A DNA stretch of 56,203 nucleotides from Deltaproteobacteria bacterium (GTDB lineage: Bacteria; Desulfobacterota; Dissulfuribacteria; Dissulfuribacterales; UBA3076). The stretch lies in contig PQXE01000018.1 in the NCBI GenBank assembly GCA_003194495.1, positions 1 through 56,203 on the forward strand. Reading direction: 5' to 3'. The translations under genes were made by a program, and so were the position numbers. A model generated the notes under the pieces. It did not search any database. It was given only the letters and a program-made list of their open reading frames with translations, and had not been told where the DNA came from. Each line of letters begins with the position of its first letter. Position 1 is the first letter of the stretch. Below, one piece after another: positions 54,036 through 56,203 of this stretch.

Positions 54036-55583
54036 TCATAAACTAACTCCGTCCCCCAAATTCCCCAACGTACTATTCACCGTCCTTCTCAGATGTTCCA
54101 CACGTCTGAGGGTATAATGCGATATGTTATTTCGCTTGATATCCTTTATCATCCACAGGATCCCCATACATTGATGTCCATTACCTGAAATCAAAGGTAG
54201 TTCCAATTTCAGCAAGGCATTGCCGCAAATGTGCTTATTTATATCAAAGCCTTTTCGAGTCCATTGGAACGAGCCGCCGTTTCTCTTTTTTCTACGTTCC
54301 TTTTTTTGTATCCGAGGTGTCACATCCCTGGGCCCGTCATAGACATTGTCTTCACGTCGCCGGCACAGATGCAATTCCGCCATATCAAATTCGAGTTTTT
54401 CAGCGGCTGTGCACAGATTTTGCCACACTTCTTCCAAATTCCCGGATTTGCCCATCTGGATCTGAAGGTTCAAAAAATTTCGTCGGTCATATCTGAAACC
54501 TGCATCATCCGTGATATCCTTGAACCAGCCATAGATTTTATCAGAGGTAACATATTCAAGATACCCAAGCTTTCGAATAAATATTACCACGCTTGCACCT
54601 ATCAGTATCAGGAACATGCCGGCCCGTTCGTCTCGAACGTTAACCAGCGCTACGGAGAGCACACACAAGCAAAAAGAAATCTTATAAATGATCCACACTA
54701 CTTTTTTTGTGGAAAACCCCATCTCTTTAAGCCGATGGTGAAAATGACCGTTATCCGGGTAAAACATTTTCCTGCCAGTGATAAAGCGGCGAATAGGTGA
54801 AAGGATTGTATCGAATATTGGAACTCCTAAGGCCACTATGGGGATCAACATGGCCGCCCCTACCTGGTTCTTGATAGAGCCCATGATTGAAAGACCGGCA
54901 ATAGCATATCCCAAAAAATAGCTTCCGCCGTCCCCCATAAAAATATTTGCCGGATTGAAGTTGTATCGTAGGAAGCCAAGCACGGCCCCGGCCAGGGCCG
55001 CAAATAGCATAGCAATGAGATATTCACCCTTTATCGCGGAAAGGATGACCAATACGGCAGACGCAAAAAAAGTAATCCCCGCAGCCAGGCCGTCAAGGCC
55101 GTCGATTAGATTTATGGCATTTATAAAGAAGACAAACCAGAAGACAGTGACAAAATAACTCAGGATAACGAAATGAAGGTCTATGCTGAAAACAGAAAAA
55201 AACTCAATCCTGAGCCCGCCCCAGAATGCAACACTGGCGCCGATAACCTGAAAAAGAAACTTAACTTTAGGACCCAGTCTGTGAAAATCATCAAACAGAC
55301 CGACCCCGAAGACCAGCAAGGCCCCAAGCAAAAAGAACGTGTTTTCCCTGTCCAGTATAAGCTTATCAGAGACACCGGTCGTGATTAAGGCGCTGAGAGC
55401 CAGAGTAATAAAAAAGGCCACAAAAATAGCCAGGCCGCCACACCTGGGAATAGGACTTGAGTGTATCTTACGTTCACCCGGCATATCCATAGCGCCAAAC
55501 CTTTCGCCCAGCCAGCCTGCAAAGGGCGTGAGCACCAGGGAAAGAACTAGTGAAATGATGAAAATGGTAAGAATGGTTGTCAC
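54036..55583 (-). CDS. MraY/WecA-like undecaprenyl-phosphate sugar-1-phosphate transferase
   Basis: A 515-residue enzyme of the glycosyltransferase 4 family. About ten membrane helices fill residues 1-330. Signatures are GERKIHSSPIPRCGGLAIF, FDDFHRLGPKVKFLFQ, NAINLIDGLDGLAAGI with the catalytic Asp, NIFMGDGGSYFLGY and the HFHHRLKEMGFS histidine motif. It would load a sugar phosphate onto undecaprenyl-P to start O-antigen or another polysaccharide. After residue 350 there is a cytoplasmic extension of about 160 residues with Cys and RRxxR motifs, not part of the core family. The start is GTG at 55583. Confidence 0.9.
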   Translation of the reverse strand: MTTILTIFIISLVLSLVLTPFAGWLGERFGAMDMPGERKIHSSPIPRCGGLAIFVAFFITLALSALITTGVSDKLILDRENTFFLLGALLVFGVGLFDDFHRLGPKVKFLFQVIGASVAFWGGLRIEFFSVFSIDLHFVILSYFVTVFWFVFFINAINLIDGLDGLAAGITFFASAVLVILSAIKGEYLIAMLFAALAGAVLGFLRYNFNPANIFMGDGGSYFLGYAIAGLSIMGSIKNQVGAAMLIPIVALGVPIFDTILSPIRRFITGRKMFYPDNGHFHHRLKEMGFSTKKVVWIIYKISFCLCVLSVALVNVRDERAGMFLILIGASVVIFIRKLGYLEYVTSDKIYGWFKDITDDAGFRYDRRNFLNLQIQMGKSGNLEEVWQNLCTAAEKLEFDMAELHLCRRREDNVYDGPRDVTPRIQKKERRKKRNGGSFQWTRKGFDINKHICGNALLKLELPLISGNGHQCMGILWMIKDIKRNNISHYTLRRVEHLRRTVNSTLGNLGDGVSL

Positions 55584-55977
55584 GGGTCAGTTAGATCGTT
55601 GAATTACTATAGCATCCATTCAAATGGCTGAAGTTTCACCGTTTTTCGCAATATCAACCAACTGATATTCATGGATAAAATTATTTATTACTATTTTAAA
55701 ACCGATTTCACCGGCATGATATTCAAATGGCAAAACATTGCATCATAGTTAATACATCGGAACAGTGTTTTATTTTCTTGAACACTTTGAATTAAGTTTT
55801 TTCTACTAACTGTCCTTGTCAAACACTTTCATCAACAATTTCCTGACACTGAGAGATACAAAAGAGTCTCTGTCTATCCTCGAATTGTCTGACTCCAACT
55901 GACCATCAGAAGGAGCCAAGACTATGGACAAATCAGATTGAATCACTCTGACTCCACTTTGGCAGTTTTTAGAATGT
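55584..55977. other. gene-free stretch
   Basis: AT-rich sequence between the WecA-like gene and the transposase end. I see no convincing gene, RNA or repeat in it. Confidence 0.4.
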
Positions 55978-56203
55978 TCAAGCTGCGTAGCAGACCTGAT
56001 CCAGCAAGACATCCAGAAAATCATCGTGAAAATAGCTAAACTCAGGGTCTTTCGATGAGTTCACGAAATACCTGGCACTCCAAATATGGCGTCTCACAAG
56101 GGCGATGACGTCGGAGAAGGTTGCGTCGGACTTTTTGTACCATGCACATTCCAAAATAGGCATGGTTGCGCCCTTGAGTATTTCGATGGCCATCAGAACA
56201 ACG
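55978..56203 (-). CDS. transposase, C-terminal part, cut by the window edge
   Basis: The frame is open at the right edge and ends MPILECAWYKKSDATFSDVI, ALVRRHIWSARYF and DDFLDVLLDQVCYAA. This matches the last part of a common DDE transposase group (pattern FSDALALVRRQLW, LTDTLCYAA). Whether the gene is complete outside the window is not known. Confidence 0.6.
   Translation of the reverse strand, partial: VVLMAIEILKGATMPILECAWYKKSDATFSDVIALVRRHIWSARYFVNSSKDPEFSYFHDDFLDVLLDQVCYAA

Overview
The window looks like a chromosomal segment of an anaerobic Desulfobacterota (deltaproteobacterial-type) bacterium of moderate G+C. The basis is the gene order rpsB-tsf-pyrH-frr-uppS-cdsA-dxr-rseP, a System II (ResB/CcsA) cytochrome c maturation locus flanked by two tatA genes, a long Pta fused to an N-terminal P-loop domain next to ackA, a WecA-like sugar-phosphate transferase with a long cytoplasmic tail, and many FHA and TPR signalling proteins. 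This is inferred from gene content; no search was run.

Layout. 1-2320 is an accessory strip: an ISAzo13-like transposase running off the left edge with a -1 frameshift at an A9 tract, an internally deleted second copy of rarA, and a BrnT/BrnA toxin-antitoxin pair. 2321-5639 holds intact rarA and an SNF-family sodium symporter. 5927-13887 is a long plus-strand block for translation (rpsB, tsf, frr), UMP kinase, polyprenyl and phospholipid synthesis (uppS, cdsA), the MEP pathway (dxr), site-2 protease rseP, tsaB and a zinc-ribbon membrane protein. 14477-17557 (minus) is dxs-ispA-xseB, supplying isoprenoid precursors for UppS. Then come a DUF374 acyltransferase, cvpA, guaB, a Ppx/GppA phosphatase, a sigma-54 response regulator, tatA-resB-ccsA-tatA and a sugar nucleotidyltransferase.

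26900-33640 is a second accessory strip. It holds a nucleotidyltransferase collapsed by an internal deletion, an IHF/HU-like fragment, a periplasmic cyclophilin, a YfcE-type phosphodiesterase, an ISAzo13-like remnant split by a 152-bp MITE, a frameshifted DDE transposase, a TIGR02270 pseudogene split by a 185-bp MITE, a HEPN/MNT toxin-antitoxin module and an intact TIGR02270 HEAT-repeat protein.

33642-45865 is the most unusual part: eight genes for an envelope-linked signalling set. They encode an FHA-adenylate cyclase, a LysM-TPR lipoprotein, a TPR lipoprotein, a LysM polysaccharide deacetylase lipoprotein, a membrane Ser/Thr kinase with an extracytoplasmic sensor and HAMP, an FHA-FHA-TM-repeat protein, a secreted GNA1162-like/beta-helix protein, an FHA-GAF histidine kinase and a tail-anchored double-FHA protein (nine products if the FHA-cyclase and the divergent LysM-TPR gene are both counted). 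Kinase, phosphothreonine readers, a cyclic nucleotide enzyme and wall-associated effectors together suggest a dedicated phospho-signalling system acting on the cell envelope.

45938-55583 returns to housekeeping: scpB, a small lipoprotein, serA with a class V aminotransferase, tRNA-Arg(CCG), pta-ackA (with an intergenic hairpin and a 29-bp inverted repeat enclosing ackA) and the WecA/MraY-like transferase. The right edge cuts another transposase. A structured repeat of about 160 bp occurs three times (two near 22.7-23.1 kb, one inverted at 53.8 kb).
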